The position numbers were made by a program, and so were the translations under genes. From the IMG/VR virus record IMGVR_UViG_3300029787_000360, positions 1 through 21,248 of that record: DNA of 21,248 bases; one strand, written 5' to 3'. This stretch comes from a virus. Shown piece by piece: positions 5,041 through 12,296 of the stretch. The number at the start of each line of letters is the position of its first letter. Position 1 is the stretch's first letter. Below the pieces are notes generated by a model. That model was not told the DNA's origin. It worked only from the letters and a program-made list of their open reading frames with translations, and ran no database searches.

Positions 5041-5334
5041 ATGAAAACACCTGCATGGACTAGATCAGAAGGAAAGAATCCCAAAGGTGGTTTAAACGCC
5101 AAGGGTCGTGCTTCTTATAAGAAGGGTACATTAAAGCCACCAGTTAAACGTGGTGATAATCCTCGTCGTGCTTCTTTCTTAGCTCGCATGGGTGGTATGA
5201 GAGGACCAGAAAAGGATAGTAAGGGTAAGCCTACTAGACTTCTTCTCAGCCTAAGAGCGTGGGGTGCAAGTAGTAAAGCTGATGCTCGAGCAAAGGCAAG
5301 AGCGATTAGTAAACGCAATAAAGCAAAAGCATAA
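5041..5334 (+). CDS. Small basic protein, DUF6321-like (97 aa)
   Basis: MKTPAWTRSEGKNPKGGLNA opens a strongly Lys/Arg/Gly-rich protein. The WTRSEGKNPKGGLNAKGR segment, then a Pro-rich linker, then RRASFLARMGGMRG and a serine/lysine end LLLSLRAWGASSK, match the layout I associate with DUF6321, small proteins common in environmental phage genomes near packaging genes. The composition suggests nucleic-acid binding or disorder. The start is supported by AAAGG and a promoter immediately upstream. It is the first of five tiny, mostly basic proteins preceding the terminase large subunit. Family name from memory; function unknown. Confidence 0.65.
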   Translation: MKTPAWTRSEGKNPKGGLNAKGRASYKKGTLKPPVKRGDNPRRASFLARMGGMRGPEKDSKGKPTRLLLSLRAWGASSKADARAKARAISKRNKAKA

Positions 5335-5345
5335 GGAGTATTGAT

Positions 5346-5480
5346 ATGCCGATGGGTAAAGGGACTTATGGAAGTAAGAAGGGTAGACCACCTGCTAAGA
5401 ATGGTGCTAAAAAACTAACGCCAAGTCAAAGAAAGTTACCTCCTTCTTTGCAAAAAGCTATTATGAAAAAGAAGAAGTAA
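5346..5480 (+). CDS. Tiny Lys-rich protein (44 aa)
   Basis: Reads MPMGKGTYGSKKGRPPAKNG and ends in KKKK. AAGGAG lies about 8 bases upstream of the ATG, and the stop overlaps the next ATG as TAATG. GTYGSKKGRPP is a pattern I have seen in other small phage proteins next to terminase genes. Probably disordered, nucleic-acid or virion associated; role unknown. Confidence 0.6.
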   Translation: MPMGKGTYGSKKGRPPAKNGAKKLTPSQRKLPPSLQKAIMKKKK

Positions 5481-5731
5481 TGGCTATTAATAAAAAAGCT
5501 GCTGCATCTGTAAATAGAAAATCATTATTTAAAAATCCTCAACAAAAAAAAGCAGTAAAAGAAGAGGTAATGAAAACAGCTGATATAAATCAAATAATGA
5601 ATTTTATTGTTGATTATGGCGCTCCTGCTGTAGCTCTTGGAGAGTTAGGCTTACTTGGTTATGTTGGTAAAAGATTTTTTGAAAGTGATGAAAAAAAAAT
5701 GCAAAGATATTTTAAAAGTAAGAAGAAGTAA
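5480..5731 (+). CDS. Small basic protein with one hydrophobic segment (83 aa)
   Basis: The N-terminal 35 residues are Lys-rich (MAINKKAAASVNRKSLFKNP). Then DINQIMNFIVDYGAPAVALGELGLLGYVGKRFF, about residues 36-68, is hydrophobic enough for one membrane-associated helix, followed by a charged end (ESDEKKMQRYFKSKKK). The gene starts on the A of the upstream stop and its stop overlaps the next start as TAATG, so it is coupled on both sides. Its base composition is more AT-rich than its two neighbours. No family recognised; a small virion or membrane-associated protein is possible. Confidence 0.6.
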   Translation: MAINKKAAASVNRKSLFKNPQQKKAVKEEVMKTADINQIMNFIVDYGAPAVALGELGLLGYVGKRFFESDEKKMQRYFKSKKK

Positions 5732-5907
5732 TGGCTGTAAACGAAGCAGGTAATTATACCAAGCCAGAAATGCGTAAGAGAATGTTTGCTGCTATTAAGC
5801 GTGGTACAAAGGGTGGTCGAGCAGGTCAATGGTCTGCTCGTAAAGCACAGTTACTGGCGTTGCGTTATAAAAAAGCGGGTGGTGGTTATACCACTAAGAA
5901 GGCATGA
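5731..5907 (+). CDS. Tiny conserved phage protein with WSARKAQ motif (58 aa)
   Basis: Reads MAVNEAGNYTKPEMRKRMFA, then a Gly/Lys segment (GTKGGRAGQ) and WSARKAQLLALRYKKAGGGY. The closing WSARKAQLLAxxYKKxGGGY pattern is one I recognise from small proteins of many environmental tailed phages and some giant viruses. It may belong to a DUF5872-like group, which I cannot confirm. The gene overlaps both neighbours (TAATG upstream, ATGA downstream). It is basic and probably binds DNA or virion components; role unknown. Confidence 0.65.
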   Translation: MAVNEAGNYTKPEMRKRMFAAIKRGTKGGRAGQWSARKAQLLALRYKKAGGGYTTKKA

Positions 5908-6146
5908 AGAAGTCTCAAAGAAGTTTAAAGGCATGGACTGACCAGAAGTGGAAAACCAAATCTGGTAAACCTTCTTTGAAAACTGGTGAAAGATACTTAC
6001 CAGAGAAAGCTATAAAGGCTTTAAGTGATGAAGAGTATCGCAGAACAACAAGAGCAAAGAGGGCTGCAATGAGAAAAGGCAAGCAGGTTTCCAAACAACC
6101 TAAGTCTATTTCTAAGAAAACAGCTAGTTACAGAAAGTTTAGTTAA
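5904..6146 (+). CDS. Small basic conserved phage protein (80 aa)
   Basis: MKKSQRSLKAWTDQKWKTKS, then GKPSLKTGERYLPEKAIKALSDEEYRRTTRAKRAAMRKGKQVSKQPKSISKKT. The motifs SLKxWTxQKW, TGERYLPEKAIKALS and GKQxxxQPKxI recur in small proteins of marine and other environmental phages (established from memory; family number not certain). Very rich in Lys/Arg, so likely nucleic-acid binding, perhaps in the virion. It is coupled by ATGA to the preceding gene and by TAATG to the next. Confidence 0.65.
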   Translation: MKKSQRSLKAWTDQKWKTKSGKPSLKTGERYLPEKAIKALSDEEYRRTTRAKRAAMRKGKQVSKQPKSISKKTASYRKFS

Positions 6147-6340
6147 TGGCTTGGCTTCACAAACTATCGCAGGAAGATAGAAACATTCTAAGGACTGTTG
6201 TAAAACAGGTACACATGAAACACTTTCCAAAAGATTTCTGTACTGATTATGAAGCTGATAAATTAATCTCTTCCCTAGCTCCTTCTACTTTAGAAAAGCT
6301 AGAGAAAATAGGTAAGGACTATAAGGTTGATAGAATTTAA
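6146..6340 (+). CDS. Small protein preceding large terminase (64 aa)
   Basis: MAWLHKLSQEDRNILRTVVK, then QVHMKHFPKDFCTDYEADKLISSLAPSTLEKLEKIGKDYKVDRI. Mostly helical, about neutral, unlike its basic neighbours. It starts on the upstream stop (TAATG) and its last 14 bases overlap the large terminase gene, so translation is coupled. Similar short proteins precede the large terminase in other environmental podoviruses, but no function is established. It could be an accessory packaging protein. Confidence 0.6.
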   Translation: MAWLHKLSQEDRNILRTVVKQVHMKHFPKDFCTDYEADKLISSLAPSTLEKLEKIGKDYKVDRI

Positions 6341-7844
6341 GTACAAGCCTGATGGTCAGGTACTTAAAGACTTTATGCGTGATGATACTTTCTTTCGTGG
6401 AATACGAGGACCAGTAGGTAGTGGCAAGTCTGTTAGTTGCTGTGTTGAAGTCTTTCGCAGATCATTAATGCAAAAACCAAATAAAGATGGAGTGCGTAGA
6501 AGTCGATGGGCGATTATACGAAACACCAATCCTCAGTTGCGAACGACCACAATAAAGACTTGGCTTGATTGGTTTCCAGAAGATGAATGGGGAAAGTTTA
6601 TGTGGTCTGTGCCATTTACACACCACATTAAAAAAGCTGATTTGGATATGGAGATTTTGTTCTTAGCCCTTGATAGACCAGAAGATGTAAAGAAACTTCT
6701 ATCGTTAGAGTTAACTGGTATATGGATTAACGAAGCAAGGGAAATACCCAAGAGTATTATTGATGCGTGTACTATGAGAGTTGGTCGTTATCCTTCTATG
6801 CGAGAAGGTGGACCAAGTTGGTCAGGAGTTATTGCAGATACCAATGCACCAGAAGAAGATCATTGGTGGGCGATTATGTCAGGGGAAGTACCTATACCAG
6901 ATCATATTCCAATAGATCAAACTCGTATGTTAGTTAAACCTGATAACTGGAACTTCTATTCTCAGCCTCCTGCTATGGAAGAAAAGCTAACAGACGAAGG
7001 TACAGTTGATAGTTATGAAGAAAGTTCTAAAGCAGAGAACAGAAGGAATATGCTTAAAACATATTATCCTAACTTAGTAAGAGGTAAAACGAAAAGTTGG
7101 ATTGATGTTTATGTTATGAATCGACTTGGAACTATACAGGAAGGTAAACCTGTGTATCCACATTTTGTAAGCGAAACACATATAGCTACAGAAGAAATAC
7201 CTATTGCTGTTGGTGTTCCTTTGTATATTGGAGTTGATTTTGGTTTAACTCCTGCTGCTGTATTTGGTCAGAAGGTAAGAGGTCGATGGCTTATACAGTC
7301 AGAGATTGTAGCTATTGATATGGGGATAGTTCGTTTCTCAGAACTTCTTAGACAGGAAATAGCAACACGCTTTGGTAATCTTGAAGTATATATTTATGGC
7401 GATCCTGCAGGAGACTTTAGAGCGCAGACAGATGAAAGCACACCATTTCAAATATTAAGAGGTGCAGGACTACGAGCAACACCTGCTCCAAGCAATAGTG
7501 TAGACCTAAGATTAGAAGCTGTTTCTTCTCAGCTTAATAAAATGGCAGATGGTAAATCTGCTTTTTTAGTTGACCGACGATGCCCAAGTCTGATAAAGGG
7601 TTTTGAAGGTGGTTACGCCTACAAAAGAATACAAGCCTCTGGAGAACGATACGATGATAGACCAGAAAAGAATATGTATTCACACATACATGATGCCTTA
7701 CAGTATTTACTTATTGGTGCAGGGGAAGGTAGAAGCCTTATGAATAATCAAAAGATGGCAATGCCTTTTCAAGCTCGTACAGGATTTGATGTATTTAAAC
7801 GTAAGCCCACTGCTCAACGTAAATCATTTTGGTCGAGGATGTAA
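6327..7844 (+). CDS. terL: Terminase large subunit (packaging ATPase and nuclease, 505 aa)
   Basis: The N-terminal ATPase shows a P-loop GPVGSGKS at residues 28-35 and a Walker B-like LTGIWINEARE around 129-139, where E136 is the likely catalytic glutamate. The C-terminal RNase H-like nuclease shows three spaced acids: GVDFG (D304), YGDPAGD (D359) and HIHDAL (D456). The enzyme docks on the portal, pumps DNA into the procapsid and cuts concatemers. It starts with TTG inside the preceding gene; AAGGA ends about 8 bases before this TTG, and the first in-frame ATG (codon 17) would leave little room before the P-loop. Length is normal. Confidence 0.93.
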   Translation: MIEFKYKPDGQVLKDFMRDDTFFRGIRGPVGSGKSVSCCVEVFRRSLMQKPNKDGVRRSRWAIIRNTNPQLRTTTIKTWLDWFPEDEWGKFMWSVPFTHHIKKADLDMEILFLALDRPEDVKKLLSLELTGIWINEAREIPKSIIDACTMRVGRYPSMREGGPSWSGVIADTNAPEEDHWWAIMSGEVPIPDHIPIDQTRMLVKPDNWNFYSQPPAMEEKLTDEGTVDSYEESSKAENRRNMLKTYYPNLVRGKTKSWIDVYVMNRLGTIQEGKPVYPHFVSETHIATEEIPIAVGVPLYIGVDFGLTPAAVFGQKVRGRWLIQSEIVAIDMGIVRFSELLRQEIATRFGNLEVYIYGDPAGDFRAQTDESTPFQILRGAGLRATPAPSNSVDLRLEAVSSQLNKMADGKSAFLVDRRCPSLIKGFEGGYAYKRIQASGERYDDRPEKNMYSHIHDALQYLLIGAGEGRSLMNNQKMAMPFQARTGFDVFKRKPTAQRKSFWSRM

Positions 7845-7846
7845 TT

Positions 7847-8263
7847 ATGTGTAGACGTAGAAGAAAAAAACAACAAGATACAACGCCATTTAATCAAGCT
7901 GATATAGATGCAGCTCTTGAAGCTGAAAGAGCAAAAGCAGCAGCAGATGCAAGTCAAGCTGTTTTAGATCAAGATGCAAATGCAGCTGCATTAGGAGCTA
8001 TTCAAGATAAAGAAACAGATGCACAAAATAATCAATCTCTTGATGAAGCAATGCAAACAATGGGTGGAGCGCAACAATCAATTACAAATATTCAAAACCA
8101 AACTTTTCAAGAAGTAAAAGGTGCATCTGAAAAAGAACGTCAGGAAATACGCAAAAGAAAAGAACAGCAGTTGCAAAGAGCCATTCGTCAAAGAAGAAAG
8201 TCAGGTTTTCAAGGTAGACGATCTTTAATTACAGGACAATCTGGTGGTAGAGGATATGCTTAA
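7847..8263 (+). CDS. Gln/Ala-rich coiled-coil protein between terminase and portal (138 aa)
   Basis: Starts MCRRRRKKQQDTTPFNQADI, with a cluster of six basic residues directly after the Met-Cys. Then come an Ala/Asp/Gln-rich helical stretch (ALEAERAKAAADASQAVLDQDANAAAL), a polar linker and a second charged helix (SEKERQEIRKRKEQQLQRAIRQRRKSGFQGRR) with a Gly-rich end. I chose ATG 7847 over an upstream TTG because GAGGAT lies 6 bases before it. It overlaps the portal start by one base (TAATG). Proteins at this place are common in podoviruses and are probably virion or assembly proteins; no family is recognised. Confidence 0.65.
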   Translation: MCRRRRKKQQDTTPFNQADIDAALEAERAKAAADASQAVLDQDANAAALGAIQDKETDAQNNQSLDEAMQTMGGAQQSITNIQNQTFQEVKGASEKERQEIRKRKEQQLQRAIRQRRKSGFQGRRSLITGQSGGRGYA

Positions 8264-9846
8264 TGGAAATGTTAAATGGTGATTTTGTAAACGATAAAAA
8301 TGTTAAATCATTATTAACTCGTTATGAAAAAGCAACAGCAATTAAAGATCAATTTAAAGATTTGTTTGAAGAGTGTTATGAAGTAGCATTTCCTCAAAGA
8401 AAAGGATTCTATACAGAAACAATAGGTGAGCGTAGAGATGAAAAGATTTTTGATGAAACTAGTGTCGTGGGTGTTCAGGAGTTCGCCTCAAGACTCCAAC
8501 AAGGACTTGTCCCCAACTTCGCAAGGTGGGCAGACTTCCAAGCAGGTTCGGAAACGCCCAACGAAGAAAAAGAAGCGATCAACAACGAACTCGACGAAAT
8601 AACAGAATATGTTTTTGAGGTATTACAAAACTCAAATTTTGCACAGGAAATACATGAATCTTTTATGGACTTAGCTGTAGGTACTGGTGTTCTTGGTGTA
8701 GAAGAAGGTGATGCTTTAAATCCTATTAACTTCTCAGCTATTCCTTTAACAGATGTAGTTCTTGATACAGGACCAGATGATAGAATAGATCATGTGTTTC
8801 GTGAAAGAGAAATAAGATTTCGTAATATTCCAAATCAATATCCTAATTCAAAATTAAATACTGAATTGCTAAATTCTATTGCATCGCATCCAGATACAAA
8901 AACCAAAGTATTAGAAATAGTTTGCAGAGATTATTCTAAAAAAAATGAAGATGCTTTTACACAAACAACAATACATGAAAAATCAAAAAGTGTTATAGAT
9001 CATAAAGAGTTTAAAGGTGTAGGTTCTAATCCTTTTATTTGTTACAGATGGTCTAAAGTTGCAGGTGAAATCTATGGAAGAGGACCATTAATGAATGCTC
9101 TCTCTGCTATTAAAACTTGTAATTTAACAGTACAATTAATACTTGAAAATGCACAAATGTCTATTTCTGGTATTTATCAAATGGATGATGATGGTGTTGT
9201 TAATCCAGATACAATATCATTAATGCCAGGAACTATTATACCTAAAGCACCTAATAGTGCAGGACTGCAACCTATAAGGGCAGCAGGTTCTTTTGATGTT
9301 GCACAGCTTATTCTCTCAGATATGCGTTTGAATATTAAGAGAGCTTTGTATAATGATATGCTTGGTAATCCAGATCGTACACCTGCATCAGCTACAGAAG
9401 TTGCAGAACGTATGGCTGATTTATCCAGACGTATTGGTTCTGCCTTTGGACGATTGCAAGCTGAGTTGGTACAGCCTGTATTGCAAAGAGTTGTGTATAT
9501 ATTAAAGAAACAAGGACGTATAGAATTACCTACTATTAATGGTAGAGAAATAAAAGTAAGGTCTGTTTCTCCATTAGCACAAGCACAGAATCAGGCAGAC
9601 ATTACTTCTATAGCTCGTTGGATGGAAATGATACAATCTAATTTTGGTCCACAATTAGTTAATTTACTTATTGATACAGAACAAACATCAGCACATTTAG
9701 CAAAGAAGTTTGGTGTTCCTGATACACTGATTCGTGATACACAAGAAAGAAAACGTCTTGCTGAACTTGCTTCTGCATTAGCACAACAAGCAAATCCAGA
9801 TATGGGTATTGAAGATGTATTAGGAGATGTAGCAAGTGGTGGATAA
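8263..9846 (+). CDS. Portal (head-to-tail connector) protein, T7 gp8 type
   Basis: At 527 residues with the order MLNGDFVNDKNVKSLLTRYE, FEECYEVAFPQRKGFY, VVGVQEFASRLQQGLVPNFARW and later YGRGPLMNALSAIKTCN and PASATEVAERMADL, this matches the T7-type head-to-tail connector family. The portal forms the 12-fold ring at one vertex, nucleates assembly with the scaffold, docks terminase and later the tail. T7 gp8 is 536 residues, so length is typical. The start overlaps the preceding stop, with AGAGGA about 8 bases upstream. Bases 8461-8598 (about residues 67-112) have abnormally GC-rich codons, unlike the rest of the gene. Confidence 0.92.
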   Translation: MEMLNGDFVNDKNVKSLLTRYEKATAIKDQFKDLFEECYEVAFPQRKGFYTETIGERRDEKIFDETSVVGVQEFASRLQQGLVPNFARWADFQAGSETPNEEKEAINNELDEITEYVFEVLQNSNFAQEIHESFMDLAVGTGVLGVEEGDALNPINFSAIPLTDVVLDTGPDDRIDHVFREREIRFRNIPNQYPNSKLNTELLNSIASHPDTKTKVLEIVCRDYSKKNEDAFTQTTIHEKSKSVIDHKEFKGVGSNPFICYRWSKVAGEIYGRGPLMNALSAIKTCNLTVQLILENAQMSISGIYQMDDDGVVNPDTISLMPGTIIPKAPNSAGLQPIRAAGSFDVAQLILSDMRLNIKRALYNDMLGNPDRTPASATEVAERMADLSRRIGSAFGRLQAELVQPVLQRVVYILKKQGRIELPTINGREIKVRSVSPLAQAQNQADITSIARWMEMIQSNFGPQLVNLLIDTEQTSAHLAKKFGVPDTLIRDTQERKRLAELASALAQQANPDMGIEDVLGDVASGG

Positions 9847-10105
9847 AAATTTTATTAGTTTAGATGGTTTTCAAAGAAATAGAATAAATGATGCTCGTAT
9901 ATCAACAGATGTTGCTGCATTATTTAGTACAGACTTAGGACAACAAGTATTTAAATATTTAAAAAGTATTACTATAGATGCTGTTAATGGTCCTAATGTT
10001 ACAGACGCAGAGTTGCGTCACCTCGAAGGTCAGCGTTATATAGTTGGCTTAATAGATCGAAGAATCCAACACGCACATAGGGTGAAAAATGAACGAGCAA
10101 GTTGA
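9836..10105 (+). CDS. Small conserved protein between portal and scaffold (89 aa)
   Basis: Begins with GTG inside the end of the portal gene; TAGGAG lies about 9 bases upstream. The protein reads MVDKNFISLDGFQRNRINDA and later TDLGQQVFKYLKSITIDAVNGPNVTDAELRHLEGQRYIVGLIDRRI. The YLKSITIDAVxGPxxxDAxLRHLEGQRYxVGLI pattern is one I recognise from proteins at this same position in many podovirus-like genomes, without known function. Predicted mostly helical, basic at its end. Overlap with portal and scaffold genes suggests a fixed stoichiometry and a role in capsid assembly. Confidence 0.65.
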   Translation: MVDKNFISLDGFQRNRINDARISTDVAALFSTDLGQQVFKYLKSITIDAVNGPNVTDAELRHLEGQRYIVGLIDRRIQHAHRVKNERAS

Positions 10106-10868
10106 ACAGAATACAGTTGCAGATGTAATGGAAAAGAATGAATCAACAGAAAATGTTTCACGTGAAACATCTGTTGATGCAGCAATGGATACTATTGCAC
10201 CAGTTGAAAGACCAGAATGGTTGCCAGAAAAGTTTACCAAGCCAGAAGATTTAGCAAAGTCTTATGGTGAATTAGAAACTATGGTTGGTAAAAAAGAAGA
10301 AGAGTATCGTGATAAGTTTCAAAAAGAATTAGAAGAAGAAGCATTTAAAGATAGACCAGAATCAAAAGGTCAATATGTAATAAGTGAAGAAGCACAAAAG
10401 CTTTTGGATATGGGTGCTGTAACAGATAATAAATTATTAGAATGGTGGTCACAAACTTCATTTGAAAATGGATATAATCAAGAAGAATTTAATCAAGGTA
10501 TTATGATGTATCTTGAACAAATAAGTGAAACACTTCCTAATCCAGAAGAAGAAATGGTTAAGTTAGGTGATAATGCAAATGTAAGAGTTGAAGCTGTATC
10601 TTTATTTGCTAATCAATACTTTCCTAAAAACTTAATTCCAACAGTTGAATTACTTGCATCAACAGCAGAAGGTGTGCAAGTTTTAGAACATATACAAGAA
10701 CAGACAAAAGGAATAAATATTAGTTCTCCTTCTCAGCCTATTAATCAAATTAATGAAGCACAGCTCCGTGATTTAATGGCATCAGATGAATATCATAATC
10801 CAACAAAAAGAAATCCAGAAGTAGTAAGGCAAGTTGAAAGTGGATTCAAACAATTATATAAATCGTGA
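10089..10868 (+). CDS. Capsid assembly scaffold protein, T7 gp9-like (259 aa)
   Basis: An acidic, Glu/Gln-rich and predicted helical protein beginning MNEQVEQNTVADVMEKNEST. It contains EWLPEKFTKPEDLAKSYGELETMVGKKEEEY, the usual marker of podovirus scaffolds (about residues 38-70), and ends with a short basic tail (ESGFKQLYKS) that fits the capsid-binding helix of scaffolds. It guides coat protein into procapsids and then leaves. It lies just upstream of the coat gene as expected. Residues 22-28 (NVSRETS) are encoded by a perfect bacterial parS sequence, in a probably disordered N-terminus that could tolerate it. Confidence 0.82.
   Translation: MNEQVEQNTVADVMEKNESTENVSRETSVDAAMDTIAPVERPEWLPEKFTKPEDLAKSYGELETMVGKKEEEYRDKFQKELEEEAFKDRPESKGQYVISEEAQKLLDMGAVTDNKLLEWWSQTSFENGYNQEEFNQGIMMYLEQISETLPNPEEEMVKLGDNANVRVEAVSLFANQYFPKNLIPTVELLASTAEGVQVLEHIQEQTKGINISSPSQPINQINEAQLRDLMASDEYHNPTKRNPEVVRQVESGFKQLYKS
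10142..10178. promoter_or_regulatory. Consensus parS (ParB-binding) site within scaffold gene
   Basis: TGTTTCACGTGAAACA at 10154-10169 is identical to the 16-bp consensus chromosomal parS palindrome bound by ParB/Spo0J. The perfect dyad extends to 18 bp (10153-10170). It is flanked by ATCAACAG (10142-10149) and its exact reverse complement (10171-10178), offset by three A residues on the left. It is read in frame as NVSRETS of the scaffold. An exact 16-bp match is very unlikely by chance in 21 kb. Confidence 0.8.
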
Positions 10869-11388
10869 TATTGTAGCTTCACTGAGAAATATATCTTTAG
10901 CAAAAGCTAAGATAGCCGATGTAATGCCTGTTTCTCAAAATATGAGACTGCCAGATATAAGAGAGTGTGCTATATTTGGCACACAACCTTTTGATTGTTT
11001 AATGGATGCTGTTATTAATTTTCCAGATGAAACCTATACTATTTTAATTAATAAGCAACCTGTAGCTATGTGTGGTACTTCTCAGTATCCAGATTCAAAA
11101 GATAACGCTTCTGTATGGATGCTTGGTACAAATGATATTGATAAACACTACTTTATATTTCTTAGAGGTGCAAAGGAATGTATTAATATACTGCAAGCAG
11201 AGTATAAAAATATAGATAATATAGTTCCTGTGGACCATACAAAGACAATACAATGGCTACAATGGTGTGGTTTTAAATTTGAAGAACATATAGAAAATCA
11301 TTATGGATATGACTTTTTACGATTTAATCGTTGCAATTTATTTCAATCTAGTATTTATAATGACACATCAAGGCCTGTAATACACTAA
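10834..11388 (+). CDS. Internal virion protein, T7 gp13-like with GNAT-type fold (184 aa)
   Basis: After an N-terminal stretch (MKVDSNNYINRDIVASLRNI), the layout LPDIRECAIFGTQPFDCLMDAV, then TILINKQPVAMCGTS, VWMLGTNDIDKHYFIFLRGAKE, then VPVDHTKTIQWLQWCGFKFEEH follows the GNAT-like DUF2833 domain of T7 gp13. That protein is needed for virion assembly and is not known to be an active acetyltransferase. T7 gp13 has 138 residues; the extra length here is mainly N-terminal. The start is uncertain: a TTG at 10834, inside the scaffold gene and preceded by AAGG, gives the longest frame, while GTG 10840 and ATG 10923 are alternatives. Confidence 0.7.
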   Translation: MKVDSNNYINRDIVASLRNISLAKAKIADVMPVSQNMRLPDIRECAIFGTQPFDCLMDAVINFPDETYTILINKQPVAMCGTSQYPDSKDNASVWMLGTNDIDKHYFIFLRGAKECINILQAEYKNIDNIVPVDHTKTIQWLQWCGFKFEEHIENHYGYDFLRFNRCNLFQSSIYNDTSRPVIH

Positions 11389-11469
11389 GCGACCCTATTG
11401 GACAATCGTGTTAAGGTGAGGATCAGATAACCAGAGATACCATGAAACTTAATATAAGGAGGTTTGCTA

Positions 11470-12282
11470 ATGGCAAACACAATAGACACAGCCTTTATTA
11501 AGCAGTTTGAATCTGAGGTGCATCTTGCTTATCAGAGAATGGGATCGAAACTACGAAACACCGTTCGTACAGTAAGTAATGTTGCAGGAAACATAGTACG
11601 TTTTCAAAAAATCGGTTCTGGTTCTGCTTCAACAAAGTCTAGAAACGGTATGATTACTCCAATGGAGTTAGCGCATACCACAGTAGAAGCTACAATGTCA
11701 GACTTCTATGCTGCTGAGTACATTGATAAGTTAGATGAACTCAAGACAAACATAGATGAAAGACAAGCTGTAGCTAAATCGGCAGCTGCTGCTCTTGGTC
11801 GTAAGACAGATGAAATTCTTATTACAGCTATGGATGCAGGTGCTAATTCAACTCAATTACATGATACCAGTTCAGCTGTTGAAAAAGCAGATTTACTTTC
11901 TGCCTTTGAAACAATGGGTGCTGCAAACATACCTGAGGATGGACAGCGATATATTGCTATGCACCCTAAAGGTTTTGCAGATTTATTTCTCATTACTGAA
12001 TTTGCATCAAGTGATTTTGTCGGAGATCAAAACCTACCCTACGCAGGTGGAATGACAATGAAACAATTCTTAGGTTTCAATATCTTTTCTACGTCTGCTG
12101 TAGCAGCAGGTAAGAGTATGGTGTATCATAGCTCTGCTGTTGGTCTTGGCATTAATGCAGATGTTTCTACAGAACTTAATTATGTTGCTGAGAAAGTATC
12201 TCACCTTGCAACTTCTTCGATGTCTATGGGTGCTGCTGTCATTGATGACAATGGTATCTATGAACTCTTAGATAATAATTAA
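11470..12282 (+). CDS. Major capsid protein (270 aa)
   Basis: MANTIDTAFIKQFESEVHLA, then LRNTVRTVSNVAGNIVRFQKIGSG and VEATMSDFYAAEYIDKLDELKTNIDERQAVAKSAAAALGRKTDEIL match the N-arm and long spine helix of a widespread HK97-fold coat family of podoviruses. The later MHPKGFADL and MKQFLGFNIFSTS fit its A-domain. It assembles the icosahedral shell. I chose ATG 11470 rather than an upstream TTG, because AAGGAGG at 11456-11462 is the strongest ribosome site in this arm, 7 bases away, as expected for the most abundant virion protein. Codon use is less AT-biased than in the tail genes, as in highly expressed genes. Confidence 0.85.
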   Translation: MANTIDTAFIKQFESEVHLAYQRMGSKLRNTVRTVSNVAGNIVRFQKIGSGSASTKSRNGMITPMELAHTTVEATMSDFYAAEYIDKLDELKTNIDERQAVAKSAAAALGRKTDEILITAMDAGANSTQLHDTSSAVEKADLLSAFETMGAANIPEDGQRYIAMHPKGFADLFLITEFASSDFVGDQNLPYAGGMTMKQFLGFNIFSTSAVAAGKSMVYHSSAVGLGINADVSTELNYVAEKVSHLATSSMSMGAAVIDDNGIYELLDNN

Positions 12283-12296
12283 TAGGAGGGTTTTAC

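Noticed and set aside
5115-5318. Minus-strand open frame of 67 codons with a signal-peptide-like start
   Set aside because: Antisense to the Lys/Arg-rich gene at 5041-5334; its Leu/Ala-rich sequence is the complement of basic codons. No ribosome site.
11442-11501. 19-codon frame overlapping the capsid gene start
   Set aside because: Too short, no ribosome site of its own, and AAGGAGG clearly serves ATG 11470. I see nothing else certain in the gap 11389-11469.
11795-12055. Plus-strand frame of 86 codons inside the major capsid gene
   Set aside because: Alternative frame within a highly conserved gene; composition unlike the other proteins and no ribosome site.
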